This document shows positions 26,374 through 35,208 of a stretch of DNA of 64,000 bases, piece after piece (the stretch's first letter is position 1; every line of letters begins with the position of its first letter). The notes under the pieces were generated by a model that did not search any database, was not told the origin of the DNA, and saw nothing but the letters and a program-made list of their open reading frames with translations. This DNA is from JAYPWI01 sp038135065 (GTDB lineage: Bacteria > Actinomycetota > Acidimicrobiia > Acidimicrobiales > Poriferisodalaceae), in contig JAYPWI010000003.1 in assembly GCA_038135065.1 (NCBI GenBank), positions 1 to 64,000 on the forward strand, in the 5' to 3' direction. The position numbers and the translations under genes are program-made.

Positions 26374-26952
26374 TCACCAGGGACGGCCCCAGGTGTCCCA
26401 GTCGAACGGCTCGATGCCGTGGTTGGTGAGTCGCCAGATCGAGGCGGCCGCCCGACCCGCTTCGATGTCGAGGAAGCCGATCGTTCCCAGCTGGGCGCTG
26501 AGATTGTGGGGGTACGTCGGGCTCCCTGGGTTGACCAGCAGCACCCCGTGCAGCTCGGTGATGTGCTCGACATGGGTATCGCCGTAGACGACGACATCCA
26601 ACTCATGCTCGGGGAAATGCCGCTCCAACGCCTGGGGCACGCCGTAATGGGTCATCTCGGGGACCGGCATGTGATGGGTCAGGCCCACCCAGACGCCGTC
26701 GAAGTTGTGCACCCAGGTGTCGGCCAGCAGGGGGTGGTCTGGCTGCACGTCCCTCCCCGAAGACCCGTCGTCACCATTGCCCCGGGCCGACCAGGTCGGG
26801 GCGACCTGGTGGAGCCGGTCGACCACCGACACGTCGTAGATGTCGCCGGCGTGGAGGATGGCGTCGCATCCGTCGAAGGCGTTGAACACCTGGGGCCACA
26901 GTTCGGGCATGGCCTCGGGGATATGGGTGTCGGAGATCAGTCCGATGCGCAT
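26374..26952 (-). CDS. Metallophosphoesterase, YfcE/MJ0936 type
   Basis: A 192-residue calcineurin-like phosphodiesterase with the dimetal motifs in order: MRIGLISDTHIPE, LHAGDIYD, RGNGDDG, and two histidine motifs (GLTHHMP, VYGDTHVEH), then NPGSPTYP. The compact size is that of YfcE-type enzymes, which hydrolyse phosphodiesters; the natural substrate is unknown. The ATG has a TAACAT box 6 nt upstream. It is followed by the long housekeeping run starting (at its distal end) with rsmB. Confidence 0.85.
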   Translation of the reverse strand: MRIGLISDTHIPEAMPELWPQVFNAFDGCDAILHAGDIYDVSVVDRLHQVAPTWSARGNGDDGSSGRDVQPDHPLLADTWVHNFDGVWVGLTHHMPVPEMTHYGVPQALERHFPEHELDVVVYGDTHVEHITELHGVLLVNPGSPTYPHNLSAQLGTIGFLDIEAGRAAASIWRLTNHGIEPFDWDTWGRPW

Positions 26953-26958
26953 CCGGCG

Positions 26959-26964
26959 ATGTTA
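26959..26964 (-). promoter_or_regulatory. Candidate leaderless -10 box (TAACAT)
   Basis: On the minus strand TAACAT lies 6 nt before the phosphoesterase ATG, in the 29-bp gap after rsmB. Confidence 0.5.
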
Positions 26965-26981
26965 GCGATGACCCAGCTGCC

Positions 26982-28100
26982 TCAGCCCGGGCGTCGGAAC
27001 TGGAACAGGGCCATGGCATCGGTGCCGTGGTCATGGGCCAGCACGATGCCGCCCGACCCGTGGGGACGCCAGGGCCCCTCGGCGACGGGCAGCACCTCCA
27101 CCGTTGGGTGGCGGTCCAGGAACCCCTCGACCACCCCGGTCGTCTCCTCGTGCGTGAAGGTGCACACGCTGTAGGTCAACACGCCGCCAGGGCGGAGGAG
27201 ACCCAGAGCGGCGTCGAGCATGTCCCCTTGCACCTCGGTCAGCCGCTCGACGGCCCCGAGGTCCACGCTCCACCGAGCGTCGCTGCGCCGGCCCAGCGCT
27301 CCCAGGCCGCTACAGGGCGCATCGACCAGCACTGCGTCGGCTGTCGTCTCCCGCAGGGGTGGCCGCCTACCGTCGGCACGCACGACAAAGGCCGACGAAC
27401 CCAGCCCTCGCACCGTCGATTGCAGGGTCTGGACCCGGCCGGGGTCGAGATCCATGGCCACCACTGCCGACCACTGCGGTCCGACCCCCGTGGTCTTGCC
27501 CCCCGGGGCTGCGCACATGTCCACCAACACCCCGCCGTCCGGACACGCCCGATCGACGGCCTCACAGACCCAGGCCGATGCCCGGCCCTGCACATACCCG
27601 TCAGTTCGGGCAGCCGGGCGCTGCGGACGATTCATGGCCACCAGACACGCCGTTCCGTCCTCTCCCCACTGATCCTCGGCCAGATTCCAGAGCCAGTCCG
27701 GATAGCTGTGTTGCACCGCCGGTGCGGGCCACGCTGGTTCGGGGGCGTCGGCCACCTTGCGGAGTACCGCGTTCACCAGTCCCCGTGCGCGGCGTGGCGC
27801 TGCCGCAACCGTGTCGTGTACCGCAGCATGGGCAGGGGTGTCGAGGTACCTCAGTTGGTAGACGCCGAGACGGATGGCCGCCCGTACGTCGTCGTCGAGA
27901 TCGCGCCGCAGGTAGGGCGCCATGATGTGATCGAGGGCCCGGCGCAACCGGGTGACGCCATGGACCAGATCGACCACGAAGGCCCGGTCCCGCGCAGCGA
28001 GGGACTCCAGCCGACCCCCGCCCCACAGCACTGAGCCGACCCGTCGCCCCTGTTCGACTGCGACCAGCGCGTCCAGCGCCGCTCGGCGCGATGTCGTCAT
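26982..28100 (-). CDS. rsmB: 16S rRNA m5C967 methyltransferase-like protein (RsmB/Sun), shortened
   Basis: SAM-dependent rRNA cytosine-5 methyltransferase, 372 aa (E. coli RsmB has 429). An N-terminal NusB-like domain (1-120) is followed by the Rossmann domain with VLVDMCAAPGGKTT, and the two catalytic cysteines C263 (DAPCSGLG) and C313 (YSVCTF). The region between MNRPQRPA (about 157) and GYVQGRAS (about 168) is some 50 residues shorter than in RsmB, removing most of the RNA-binding linker domain. The QDxAS motif reads QGRAS. The start ATG overlaps the fmt stop (ATGA). Confidence 0.87.
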   Translation of the reverse strand: MTTSRRAALDALVAVEQGRRVGSVLWGGGRLESLAARDRAFVVDLVHGVTRLRRALDHIMAPYLRRDLDDDVRAAIRLGVYQLRYLDTPAHAAVHDTVAAAPRRARGLVNAVLRKVADAPEPAWPAPAVQHSYPDWLWNLAEDQWGEDGTACLVAMNRPQRPAARTDGYVQGRASAWVCEAVDRACPDGGVLVDMCAAPGGKTTGVGPQWSAVVAMDLDPGRVQTLQSTVRGLGSSAFVVRADGRRPPLRETTADAVLVDAPCSGLGALGRRSDARWSVDLGAVERLTEVQGDMLDAALGLLRPGGVLTYSVCTFTHEETTGVVEGFLDRHPTVEVLPVAEGPWRPHGSGGIVLAHDHGTDAMALFQFRRPG

Positions 28101-28996
28101 GCGCCGAGACGCTCGCTCGGATCGAGGCGCGCGCCGTTCACCCAGTCCAGCGCAGCGACACGAGCCCGGCCTTCGGGTTGCACGACAGCCAGTACCAACG
28201 AACCCGCTGCGCATCCCACCCGGGTGCCCGCGAGCTCCCCCTGGGCCAAATCGCCAGTCGGATCGACCGATGCCTCGTGCACCTTGAGGAGTCGACCCCC
28301 CACCGTGGTCCACGCCCCTCCAACCCTCACCCGCCGGTGCAGATCGACGGCTGGGAGGTCCCACCGCAACTCGAGGTCGGATCGCTCGATCTTGTCGGCG
28401 TATGTCACGTCGCCGACCTGCACTTCAGGTTCGATCAGCCCTTGCTGCAGCGAATCGACCAGCAACTCCGAACCGACGCCCACCAGACGGGCCCGCAGCT
28501 CGCTCGCACTCTCGAGGGGATCGATCTCGACCTCCGCTCTGCGATACACCGGCCCGGTGTCCAGGGCGGGTTCGAGCCCCATCACACACACCCCGGTCTG
28601 CGGATCTCCGGCCAACAGCGCCCGCTCGACGGGGGCTGCGCCGCGCCAGCGAGGCAGTAGTGAGAAGTGGACGTTGATCATCGGCAGCGCGGCGAGCACC
28701 TCAACCGGGATGATCCTTCCGAATGCGACCACGACACCACAGTCGGCGCCGACGCCCACCGCGTCACCGATGACGGTGGACACCGGGATGCCAGCCGCGG
28801 CCGCCGCAGCAGCAACCGGCGACGGCGTCGGTTCGGCTCGCCGCCCACGTCGCCGGGGACCCCGACTGATCACGAGGGGAACGTCGATCCCAGCCGCCAG
28901 GAGTGCCTCGAGCGGCGGGACTGCCGCCTCGGGCGTACCGAAATAGACGACGCGCTGCGGACGCAGAGGCGGGGCGGGCAGTACCGAATCGGTCAC
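28097..28996 (-). CDS. fmt: Methionyl-tRNA formyltransferase
   Basis: Formylates initiator Met-tRNA using 10-formyl-tetrahydrofolate (299 aa). The catalytic triad region is intact: INVHFSLLPRWRGAAPVERAL (Asn, His) and EPALDTGPVY (Asp). The N-terminal YFGTPEAAVPPLEALLAAG and the C-terminal OB-like tRNA-binding domain are recognisable. It overlaps def at its start and rsmB at its stop, each by 4 bases, giving a def-fmt-rsmB coupled unit. Confidence 0.95.
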   Translation of the reverse strand: MTDSVLPAPPLRPQRVVYFGTPEAAVPPLEALLAAGIDVPLVISRGPRRRGRRAEPTPSPVAAAAAAAGIPVSTVIGDAVGVGADCGVVVAFGRIIPVEVLAALPMINVHFSLLPRWRGAAPVERALLAGDPQTGVCVMGLEPALDTGPVYRRAEVEIDPLESASELRARLVGVGSELLVDSLQQGLIEPEVQVGDVTYADKIERSDLELRWDLPAVDLHRRVRVGGAWTTVGGRLLKVHEASVDPTGDLAQGELAGTRVGCAAGSLVLAVVQPEGRARVAALDWVNGARLDPSERLGA

Positions 28997-29529
28997 GGCA
29001 GGGAGAGCCCGCCCAGCTCTCCCTGTGGCCGATCCTGGCTGCCCATCGACCCCCGCAACTCGCGCCAGGCGCGCATCGCCTGCTTGCGCTGCGGCTTGTC
29101 GAGATGGTCGAGGAGCAGCACACCGTCGAGGTGGTCGAGTTCATGCTGGAACAGCCGAGCCAGCAGTTCGTCGGCCTCGATGCTGACCTCGTTGCCGTCG
29201 AGGTCACGTCCGGTGAGGTGAACGGTCTTGGGTCTGATGATCTCGAAGGCCAGACCGGGCACCGACAGGCAGCCCTCGTCGAAGGCCCATTCGCCGTCCG
29301 ACTCCACGATCTGCGGATTGACCAGGGTCTGCGGACCCTCCCCGATGTCGTAGACGAACAAGCGCTTCTGGATGCCGACCTGCGGCGCAGCGAGCCCGAT
29401 GCCTTCCGCGGCGTACATCGACGGGATCATGTCGTCGACCATCGCAGCAATGCGCCCGTCGATGTCGTCGACGGGGGCTGCGATCTGCCGAAGGACGGGG
29501 TCGCCGAGAATCCTGATCGTGTAGGACAT
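28993..29529 (-). CDS. def: Peptide deformylase
   Basis: Removes the formyl group from nascent proteins (178 aa). All three metal motifs are present: GIGLAAPQVG, EGCLSVPG, and QHELDHLDGVLL. An in-frame TTG two codons upstream (29535) is possible, but the ATG at 29529 gives the standard start MSYTIRILGDPVLRQ. A TAGATT lies 9 nt upstream. Coupled to fmt by a 4-base overlap. Confidence 0.96.
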   Translation of the reverse strand: MSYTIRILGDPVLRQIAAPVDDIDGRIAAMVDDMIPSMYAAEGIGLAAPQVGIQKRLFVYDIGEGPQTLVNPQIVESDGEWAFDEGCLSVPGLAFEIIRPKTVHLTGRDLDGNEVSIEADELLARLFQHELDHLDGVLLLDHLDKPQRKQAMRAWRELRGSMGSQDRPQGELGGLSLP

Positions 29530-29577
29530 GATCAACCCAATCTACCGGGCACTCCCTGGCCCAGGGCGACGGCGCCG

Positions 29578-31323
29578 TCAGACGCGCATGGGGTCGACGG
29601 CGATGCGGAGCCTGCCCGGCGGTCGCGCGACCCGCTCGAGGGTCTCCAGCAGGAGGTCCCGGTCCTCGCTCCGCACACGCCACTGCCCATCGGCGGTACC
29701 TGTGACGTCCAAACCCATCGGAGAGCCCAAACGCTCCATGAAGGCACCGGCCGCAGGCCCCGACACCGTGACCCAGGAGCTCACCGGCGGCTGGCCCAAC
29801 ATGCGGCGCGCCGCCAAGGCCGGGCGGGCCAGACGACCCGGATCGGCCTGTAAGACCGCTTCCAGGACTGGGTGATCTGGCATGCGGGTCTGCACCAACA
29901 GGCGACCCCCCTCTGTTCGGGGCCCGAGGAGACGAGCCGCCTTGACGAACAGGGCGACCACCTCCTCCTCGGCCCGATAGCGGGGTGCCAGCAATTCCTG
30001 GTCGATGTCGAGAAAGGCCACCACGTCAGCCCGCTCGACCCGGTGGAGCACCGCCTCGGTACCCACGTACAGTTCCGCATCGGCCAGGGGTCCCGATGCT
30101 GCGCTCACCTCGACCACGGGCCGACGGGCAGCCAGCGCCAACTCCTCGGCCACACCGGTGACACCCAGCTTGACCCGACGGAAACGGGACGACCCACACT
30201 GCGCACACACGGCGGGGCGGTCGACGGCGCCGTCCGCAGTCACCAGGTTCGTCCCATCGAGGCCCAAGGCTCGTCCGTCGGTCTCACTCCGGGCCAGCTC
30301 GCCACAGGCATGGCAGTAGGCGAGGCGAGCCCTGCCCTTGCGGTTGAGCACGCACACCACACGCCGTCGGGAGCGCAGGGCAGCGCTGAGCTCGACCGAA
30401 CACCACTCCCCCGTCGTGGGATCCTCGCCCCGCCTGTCTGCGATGTCGAGCACCGGCCAGGAGGCCCGTTCGACAGCGCGCGACGTCGTCAACAGGGGCG
30501 CCCCGCAGGTCAAGACCTCCAGGGACGGAGCTGGCGAGGCGACGACCCAGGCCGCACCATCGCGGCGGGCACGCTCCAGTGCGACGTCGCGCCCGTTCCA
30601 GGTCGGAGCGGCCTCCTCCTGATAGGCCTCATCGTGCTCGTCGAGGACCAGGACAGCATCCAGATCGGCAATCGGAGCCCACGCAGCCGAGCGTGGGCCA
30701 ACGACCACCTGAGCGGTGCGTGCGTGGTCCCAGTCGCCCGGAAAGAGGGCGGCCTCCACACCGGCCCGGCGCAGGCGCAACAGCATCCGGCGGGCCAGGT
30801 CGATGGTGGGAACCAGGACCAACGCGCGACCTTGGCGGGCGGCTTCCACCACCAGCGGCCAGTCATCGTGACCGGGTCCTCTGCGAACCACGGCTGCCCG
30901 ACGCTCGAATGCCGCAGCTGCCAGTGGATCGAGGGATCCGAGCATGGTCGGCGAGCGGTCCACCGGTCGCGCTACCGTCGCCACCTTCTGGGGTGATGCA
31001 GTACGCAGGAAGCGGGGGCGAGGACCCAACCAGCGGTGGGAGGCCCAATGTGCCAACTCCATGATGTGGGCTGGAGGACCGGCGCCCGTGATCTTGGTGA
31101 CCGACGACAGGGTGATGCCCTGCGGGGGTTCGACGCCCACCGCCGTCACCCAGCCTCGTAGCCGACGCGGTCCGAGATCCATACGGACGATGGTCCCCAC
31201 CTCGATCGGCACCCGGCTGCTTGCGACCAGCTGCGACGGCACCTCGTAGTCGAACTCCCGGTCGATCGCTGGCTCGTCGGGAAGCACCCTGACGACCAGA
31301 GACTCGGCGGACGGTTCGTTCAC
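29578..31323 (-). CDS. priA: PriA-like primosomal protein N', helicase motifs degenerate
   Basis: Replication-restart protein family (581 aa). The N-terminal DNA-binding part starts VVRVLPDEPAIDREFDYEVP. There is no Walker A GxGKT where it should lie (before LVVEAARQGRALVLVPTIDLARRM), and motif II reads VLDEHDEAY instead of DEEH. A reduced zinc region remains (CHACGE and CAQCGSSRF). Actinobacterial PriA proteins are known to have lost helicase motifs, so a structural role is likely. The GTG at 31323, 16 bp after the metK stop, is the chosen start; its ribosome binding site is weak. Confidence 0.88.
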   Translation of the reverse strand: MNEPSAESLVVRVLPDEPAIDREFDYEVPSQLVASSRVPIEVGTIVRMDLGPRRLRGWVTAVGVEPPQGITLSSVTKITGAGPPAHIMELAHWASHRWLGPRPRFLRTASPQKVATVARPVDRSPTMLGSLDPLAAAAFERRAAVVRRGPGHDDWPLVVEAARQGRALVLVPTIDLARRMLLRLRRAGVEAALFPGDWDHARTAQVVVGPRSAAWAPIADLDAVLVLDEHDEAYQEEAAPTWNGRDVALERARRDGAAWVVASPAPSLEVLTCGAPLLTTSRAVERASWPVLDIADRRGEDPTTGEWCSVELSAALRSRRRVVCVLNRKGRARLAYCHACGELARSETDGRALGLDGTNLVTADGAVDRPAVCAQCGSSRFRRVKLGVTGVAEELALAARRPVVEVSAASGPLADAELYVGTEAVLHRVERADVVAFLDIDQELLAPRYRAEEEVVALFVKAARLLGPRTEGGRLLVQTRMPDHPVLEAVLQADPGRLARPALAARRMLGQPPVSSWVTVSGPAAGAFMERLGSPMGLDVTGTADGQWRVRSEDRDLLLETLERVARPPGRLRIAVDPMRV

Positions 31324-31339
31324 CCCAGCATGGGCAGGG

Positions 31340-32542
31340 TCACAGCCCGAGAGCCGACCTGATGTCGTCCACCCGGTCGAGGCGCTCCCAGGTGAATCCG
31401 CCGTCGACGGCATCCCGGCCGAAATGCCCGTAGGCGGCTGTGCGCTGGTAGATCGGACGCAACAGGTCGAGATCACGCACGATGGCCCCGGGCCGAAGAT
31501 CGAACACCTCGCTCACCGCGTTCGCGATCCGTTGACGGTCGACGTGCTCGCTACCGAAGGTTTCCACCAACACGCTGATGGGATGGGCCACACCGATCGC
31601 GTACGCCACCTGGACCTCGCATCGATCGGCAGCTCCCGCAGCCACCAGATTCTTGGCCACCCAGCGGGCGGCATAGGCCGCAGACCGGTCGACTTTCGAG
31701 GGGTCCTTGCCCGAGAAGGCGCCACCCCCATGGCGGGCATAGCCGCCGTAGGTGTCGACGATGATCTTGCGTCCCGTCAGGCCAGCGTCGCCGACCGGCC
31801 CGCCGATGACGAACTTGCCGGTCGGGTTCACGAACACGTCGTAGTCGTCGTCGGCGAACTCCTCGGGAATCGCCGGTTTGATCACGTGCTCGATCAGATC
31901 GGGCCGGATCATGCCATCGCGGTCGATGCCCTCGTTGTGCTGGGTGGACACCAGTACGGTCTTGAGGGCGACCGGGCGTCCGTCCTCGTACTCGAAGCTG
32001 ACCTGCGTCTTCCCGTCCGGGCGCAGATACGGGACCTGGCCGGACTTCCGGGCCTCAGTCAGCTGCTCGGCCATCCGGTGGGCAACGTGGATGGGGAGAG
32101 GCATGAGGGCGTCGGTTTCCCGGCACGCGTACCCGAACATCATGCCCTGGTCACCGGCCCCCTGACGATCGAGTTCATCCCCCTCGGTCGCCTTCCCCGA
32201 TCGGATCTCCTCGGAGTCGTCGACCCCTTGCTTGATATCAGCCGACTGCTCATCGAGGGCGACCATGACGCCGCACGTATTGCCGTCGAACAGGAGGTCA
32301 CCCCGGTCGTACCCGATGCCCTTGATGGTCTCGCGGACAACCCTGGGAATGTCGACGTAGCCCGTGGTGGTGATCTCGCCGGCCACCACGACCAGGCCCG
32401 TGGTCACGAGGGTCTCGCAGGCAACCCGGCTGTAGGCATCCTCGGCAAGGAGAGCGTCGAGGATCGAGTCGGAGATCTGATCGGCCATCTTGTCGGGATG
32501 ACCTTCGGTCACCGATTCCGAGGTGAAGGTCCATCTGGCCAC
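31340..32542 (-). CDS. metK: S-adenosylmethionine synthetase
   Basis: Makes SAM from ATP and methionine (400 aa, normal length). Signatures: SESVTEGHPDKMADQISDSI, GAGDQGMMFGYA, and GGGAFSGKDPSKVDRSAAY. GTG start with a GGGAG site. The 84 bp ahead of it show no SAM riboswitch features. Part of the coaBC-metK-priA order common in Actinobacteria. Confidence 0.98.
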   Translation of the reverse strand: MARWTFTSESVTEGHPDKMADQISDSILDALLAEDAYSRVACETLVTTGLVVVAGEITTTGYVDIPRVVRETIKGIGYDRGDLLFDGNTCGVMVALDEQSADIKQGVDDSEEIRSGKATEGDELDRQGAGDQGMMFGYACRETDALMPLPIHVAHRMAEQLTEARKSGQVPYLRPDGKTQVSFEYEDGRPVALKTVLVSTQHNEGIDRDGMIRPDLIEHVIKPAIPEEFADDDYDVFVNPTGKFVIGGPVGDAGLTGRKIIVDTYGGYARHGGGAFSGKDPSKVDRSAAYAARWVAKNLVAAGAADRCEVQVAYAIGVAHPISVLVETFGSEHVDRQRIANAVSEVFDLRPGAIVRDLDLLRPIYQRTAAYGHFGRDAVDGGFTWERLDRVDDIRSALGL

Positions 32543-32626
32543 GAAAGCTCCCGTCGTCGTTCAGTGAACCCAACTCGGTGAGCCGGGCGTCGTGTCAGAG
32601 GTTACCGCCGAGCCGAGGTCATTTGT

Positions 32627-33817
32627 TCAGCCCCGAAGCTCGACCACCGTGTCCAGCACCGAGTCAGCGATCTCCCGCTTCGAACGCAGCGACACCGCCT
32701 GATGCGCACCGTCGGCCCGCAGGATCGTCACGGCGTTCGTGTCGTGCGCAAAGCCGACCTGAGGAGCCGACACGTCATTGGCCACGATGACGTCGACGTT
32801 CTTCCGCTCGAGCTTGGAGACAGCGTTGCGCTCCACGTCGTCAGTCTCTGCGGCAAAACCGACGACCACCTGGCCCGGGGCCTTCGTCGCACCGAGTTCT
32901 GCCAAGATGTCCACCGTCGGTTGCAACTCCACCACCGGCGCCCCGCGGTCCTTCTTGATCTTGCTGTCAGCTACCGCCACGGGCCGGAAATCGGCCACTG
33001 CGGCCGCCATGACGACCACGTCGGCCGTTCGGTACTGCATCACGGCGGCGTGCATCTCGGCCGCCGACTCCACCGACACGACCTCGACCCCGTCAGGGCC
33101 CGGTCGGTCGACAGTGCTGACCAAGATGACACGGGCACCGCGGGCCGCCGCAGCTTCGGCCAAGGCGTATCCCTGTTTGCCCGACGATCGGTTGCCGATG
33201 AACCGCACCGGGTCGATGGCCTCTCGGGTTCCACCGGCCGTGATCACCATGCTCACACCGGCCAAATCCCCGGGCTGGTCGACACCCAACACCTCGACGA
33301 TGGCCTCGAAGATCCGCTGTGGGTCGGCCAGTCGACCCGAGCCGACGTCGCCACCCGCCAGGCGACCGTCCTCGGGGGGGACGATGTGGACGCCCCGTCG
33401 CTCGAGGGTCGCCAGGTTCTCAGCCACCGAGGGGTGCTCCCACATCTCGGTGTGCATGGCCGGACACACCACGACGGGAGCAGCCGTCGCGATCAAGGTC
33501 GTCACCAGGAGGTCATCCGAGATACCGGCGGCGTAACTGCCGATCACCCTCGCAGTGGCGGGGGCCACCACGATGAGGTCGGCGGTCTGGCCGAGGGTCG
33601 TGTGGGGGATGGGGTCGGTATCTCCGAAGACCGACACCTTGACGGGTTCCGACGCCAGGGCATCGAACGTCGCTCGGCCGACGAACTGCTGCGCACCATC
33701 GGTCATGACGGGCACGACATGGGCCCCGGCATCGACCAGGAGACGACACAGCAACACCGCCTTGTACGCGGCAATGCCTCCTGAGACCCCCAGCACGATC
33801 CTGCGCCCTCGTAGCAC
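32627..33817 (-). CDS. coaBC: Bifunctional phosphopantothenoylcysteine synthetase/decarboxylase
   Basis: Two steps of coenzyme A synthesis (396 aa). Residues 1-185 are the flavin-dependent decarboxylase CoaC, with the active-site His near HTTLGQTADLIVVAPAT and the Cys in VVCPAMHTEMW. The rest is the synthetase CoaB, with ITAGGTREAIDPVRFIGNRSSGKQGYALA and the DVIVANDVS stretch. GTG start with a GGAGGTAGG upstream. Follows rpoZ by 39 bp. Confidence 0.97.
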   Translation of the reverse strand: MLRGRRIVLGVSGGIAAYKAVLLCRLLVDAGAHVVPVMTDGAQQFVGRATFDALASEPVKVSVFGDTDPIPHTTLGQTADLIVVAPATARVIGSYAAGISDDLLVTTLIATAAPVVVCPAMHTEMWEHPSVAENLATLERRGVHIVPPEDGRLAGGDVGSGRLADPQRIFEAIVEVLGVDQPGDLAGVSMVITAGGTREAIDPVRFIGNRSSGKQGYALAEAAAARGARVILVSTVDRPGPDGVEVVSVESAAEMHAAVMQYRTADVVVMAAAVADFRPVAVADSKIKKDRGAPVVELQPTVDILAELGATKAPGQVVVGFAAETDDVERNAVSKLERKNVDVIVANDVSAPQVGFAHDTNAVTILRADGAHQAVSLRSKREIADSVLDTVVELRG

Positions 33818-33856
33818 TGGGTCACCTACCTCCCGCGTGCAGGTCGACCGACCTGA

Positions 33857-34189
33857 TCAGGCGTCGTCGTCGGCGACCAGTTCCAAGGCCCCGCGCTCGG
33901 CAGCCTCAGCTGCTGCTGCTTCCTGCTGGGCCCGCTCCTCTGGATCGAACCGCTCGTAGCTGATCTTGGCCGCGTCGATTTCCTCGAAGGCGATCGACAG
34001 GGGCTTGCGGGCCGTCGAGGTGACCTGAGGAGGGGCCACCTTGCCGATCCCGTCCGAGAGCTGGTTGTAGTACGCGTTGATTTCCCGGGCTCTCATCGAC
34101 GCAAGACCGACCAGGGTGAACTTGCTGTCCACCTTGTCGAGCAGGAGCTCCAAGCCAGGATTGATCATCGTGTCCTGTTCTTCAGCCAC
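33857..34189 (-). CDS. rpoZ: RNA polymerase omega subunit
   Basis: Omega helps fold and hold the beta' subunit (110 aa). The conserved part is LLDKVDSKFTLVGLASMRAREINAYYNQL, then KPLSIAFEEIDAAKISY. The C-terminal tail is Ala/Glu-rich. GTG start with an AGGTG site. gmk lies upstream and coaBC downstream, as in mycobacteria. Confidence 0.95.
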   Translation of the reverse strand: MAEEQDTMINPGLELLLDKVDSKFTLVGLASMRAREINAYYNQLSDGIGKVAPPQVTSTARKPLSIAFEEIDAAKISYERFDPEERAQQEAAAAEAAERGALELVADDDA

Positions 34190-34251
34190 GGGGCACCTCG
34201 GTCTTCACGTCGGCCATGCAATTCAGCGCTTCATGGTAGCACCGAGGCCCC

Positions 34252-34845
34252 TCAGTACCCCTTGGGCTCCACTGACTGGTCTCGCAGTTCCCGGTGGCGA
34301 GCTACGAGCTCTCGGATCTGCTCTACGACGACATCCAGATCGGCATTGACCACCACGAGGTCTGCCAAGCGGTGACCGATCTCCTCCTCGGCATCGGACT
34401 TGGCCAGCCGCTTCGCAACATGTTGCTCGTCGTCCCCCCGGGTCTGCATCCGACGCCGCTGCTCTTCCCGGGAGGGAGGAAGGACCAGCACCACCACCGC
34501 GTCAGGATCGCGTTCCCTCACCGACACCGCACCCTGGACGTCGATCTCGAGAACGAGATCTGCCCCCGGCGGCACCTCAGGCGTCGGGGTGCCATAGCGG
34601 TGCTCGAAGAACTGGGCCCACTCGTAGAAGCCGTCCTGATCGATACGGCGCTGGAAGTGATCAGGGCTGACGAAGACGTATGCGTCGTCGGGCTCCCCCG
34701 GTCGCTGTGGACGCGTCGTCCACGACCTGCTCAGGAACAGGCTGGGATCGAGTTCGACCAGACGGGCCACGATCGTGCCCTTGCCTGCCCCACCCGCCCC
34801 GCACACCACCACCACCAGGGGGGCACCGACGGCGGAATCGTTCAT
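34252..34845 (-). CDS. gmk: Guanylate kinase
   Basis: Phosphorylates GMP to GDP (197 aa). The P-loop reads CGAGGAGKGTIVARL, a variant of the usual GPSGVGKGT but keeping GKGT. The GMP-binding SRSWTTRPQRPGEPDDAYVFV and the LEIDVQGAVSVRERDPDAVVVLVLPPS stretches are typical. The apparent long open frame up to 35205 is false: it crosses the N gap and joins the frame of mihF. The ATG at 34845, 10 bases after the mihF stop, gives the correct N-terminus. Confidence 0.95.
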   Translation of the reverse strand: MNDSAVGAPLVVVVCGAGGAGKGTIVARLVELDPSLFLSRSWTTRPQRPGEPDDAYVFVSPDHFQRRIDQDGFYEWAQFFEHRYGTPTPEVPPGADLVLEIDVQGAVSVRERDPDAVVVLVLPPSREEQRRRMQTRGDDEQHVAKRLAKSDAEEEIGHRLADLVVVNADLDVVVEQIRELVARHRELRDQSVEPKGY

Positions 34846-34855
34846 CGAAGTGGGA

Positions 34856-35157
34856 TCAGGCGTCCGCTGCGAATCGCTCGAGGAGCTGGCTGCGCTGGCT
34901 GTCTCCCAGCCCCCTGAGCCGACGACTCTCCGCAATACCGATGTCCTCCATGAGGCGGCGCGCCTTGACCNNNNNNNNNNGAGCACCTTCATCTTGCCGA
35001 CCGTCTCGTTCTCAGCGGCTTCGTCGAGCAACTCGCTGAACGAGAGCAGACCCATCTTCAGGCGATCCTTCACCTCAGCCCGCAAGCGACGAGCTTCGGC
35101 AGCTTTCTCGAGGGCCGCCGCGCGCTGTTCCGGTGACAGTGAAGGGGGGTTTGCCAT
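34856..35157 (-). CDS. mihF: Actinobacterial integration host factor (mIHF), interrupted by an assembly gap
   Basis: Nucleoid DNA-bending protein found only in Actinobacteria. The front half is MANPPSLSPEQRAAALEKAAEARRLRAEVKDRLKMG to ETVGKMKVL (from 35157). The back half, VKARRLMEDIGIAESRRLRGLGDSQRSQLLERFAADA, is read in a different frame up to the TGA at 34856-34858. A run of 10 N splits them. Compared with the family, about 10 residues (the helix-hairpin-helix part, near LLEALP-VGK) are missing, so the real gap should be about 29-32 bases, not 10. A TACACT box lies 7 nt before the ATG. Confidence 0.9.
34971..34980. other. Assembly gap (10 N)
   Basis: Scaffold gap inside mihF. Its length does not fit the reading frames on either side, so it is a placeholder. 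Confidence 0.99.
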
Positions 35158-35164
35158 GACCCGA

Positions 35165-35170
35165 AGTGTA
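35165..35170 (-). promoter_or_regulatory. Candidate leaderless -10 box (TACACT)
   Basis: On the minus strand TACACT lies 7 nt before the mihF ATG, in the 51-bp gap after pyrF. It suggests mihF-gmk can be transcribed apart from the pyr operon. Confidence 0.5.
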
Positions 35171-35208
35171 CCGGCTCGCCCCGTTGTCGACCGGCGCCGA
35201 CCCACCCA

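Noticed and set aside
32543..32626. SAM riboswitch ahead of metK
   Set aside because: 84 bp is short and shows no conserved SAM-aptamer elements or terminator.
34252..35205. One 317-residue protein joining a mIHF-like start to guanylate kinase
   Set aside because: Artefact of the 10-N gap; the two genes have their own start and stop.
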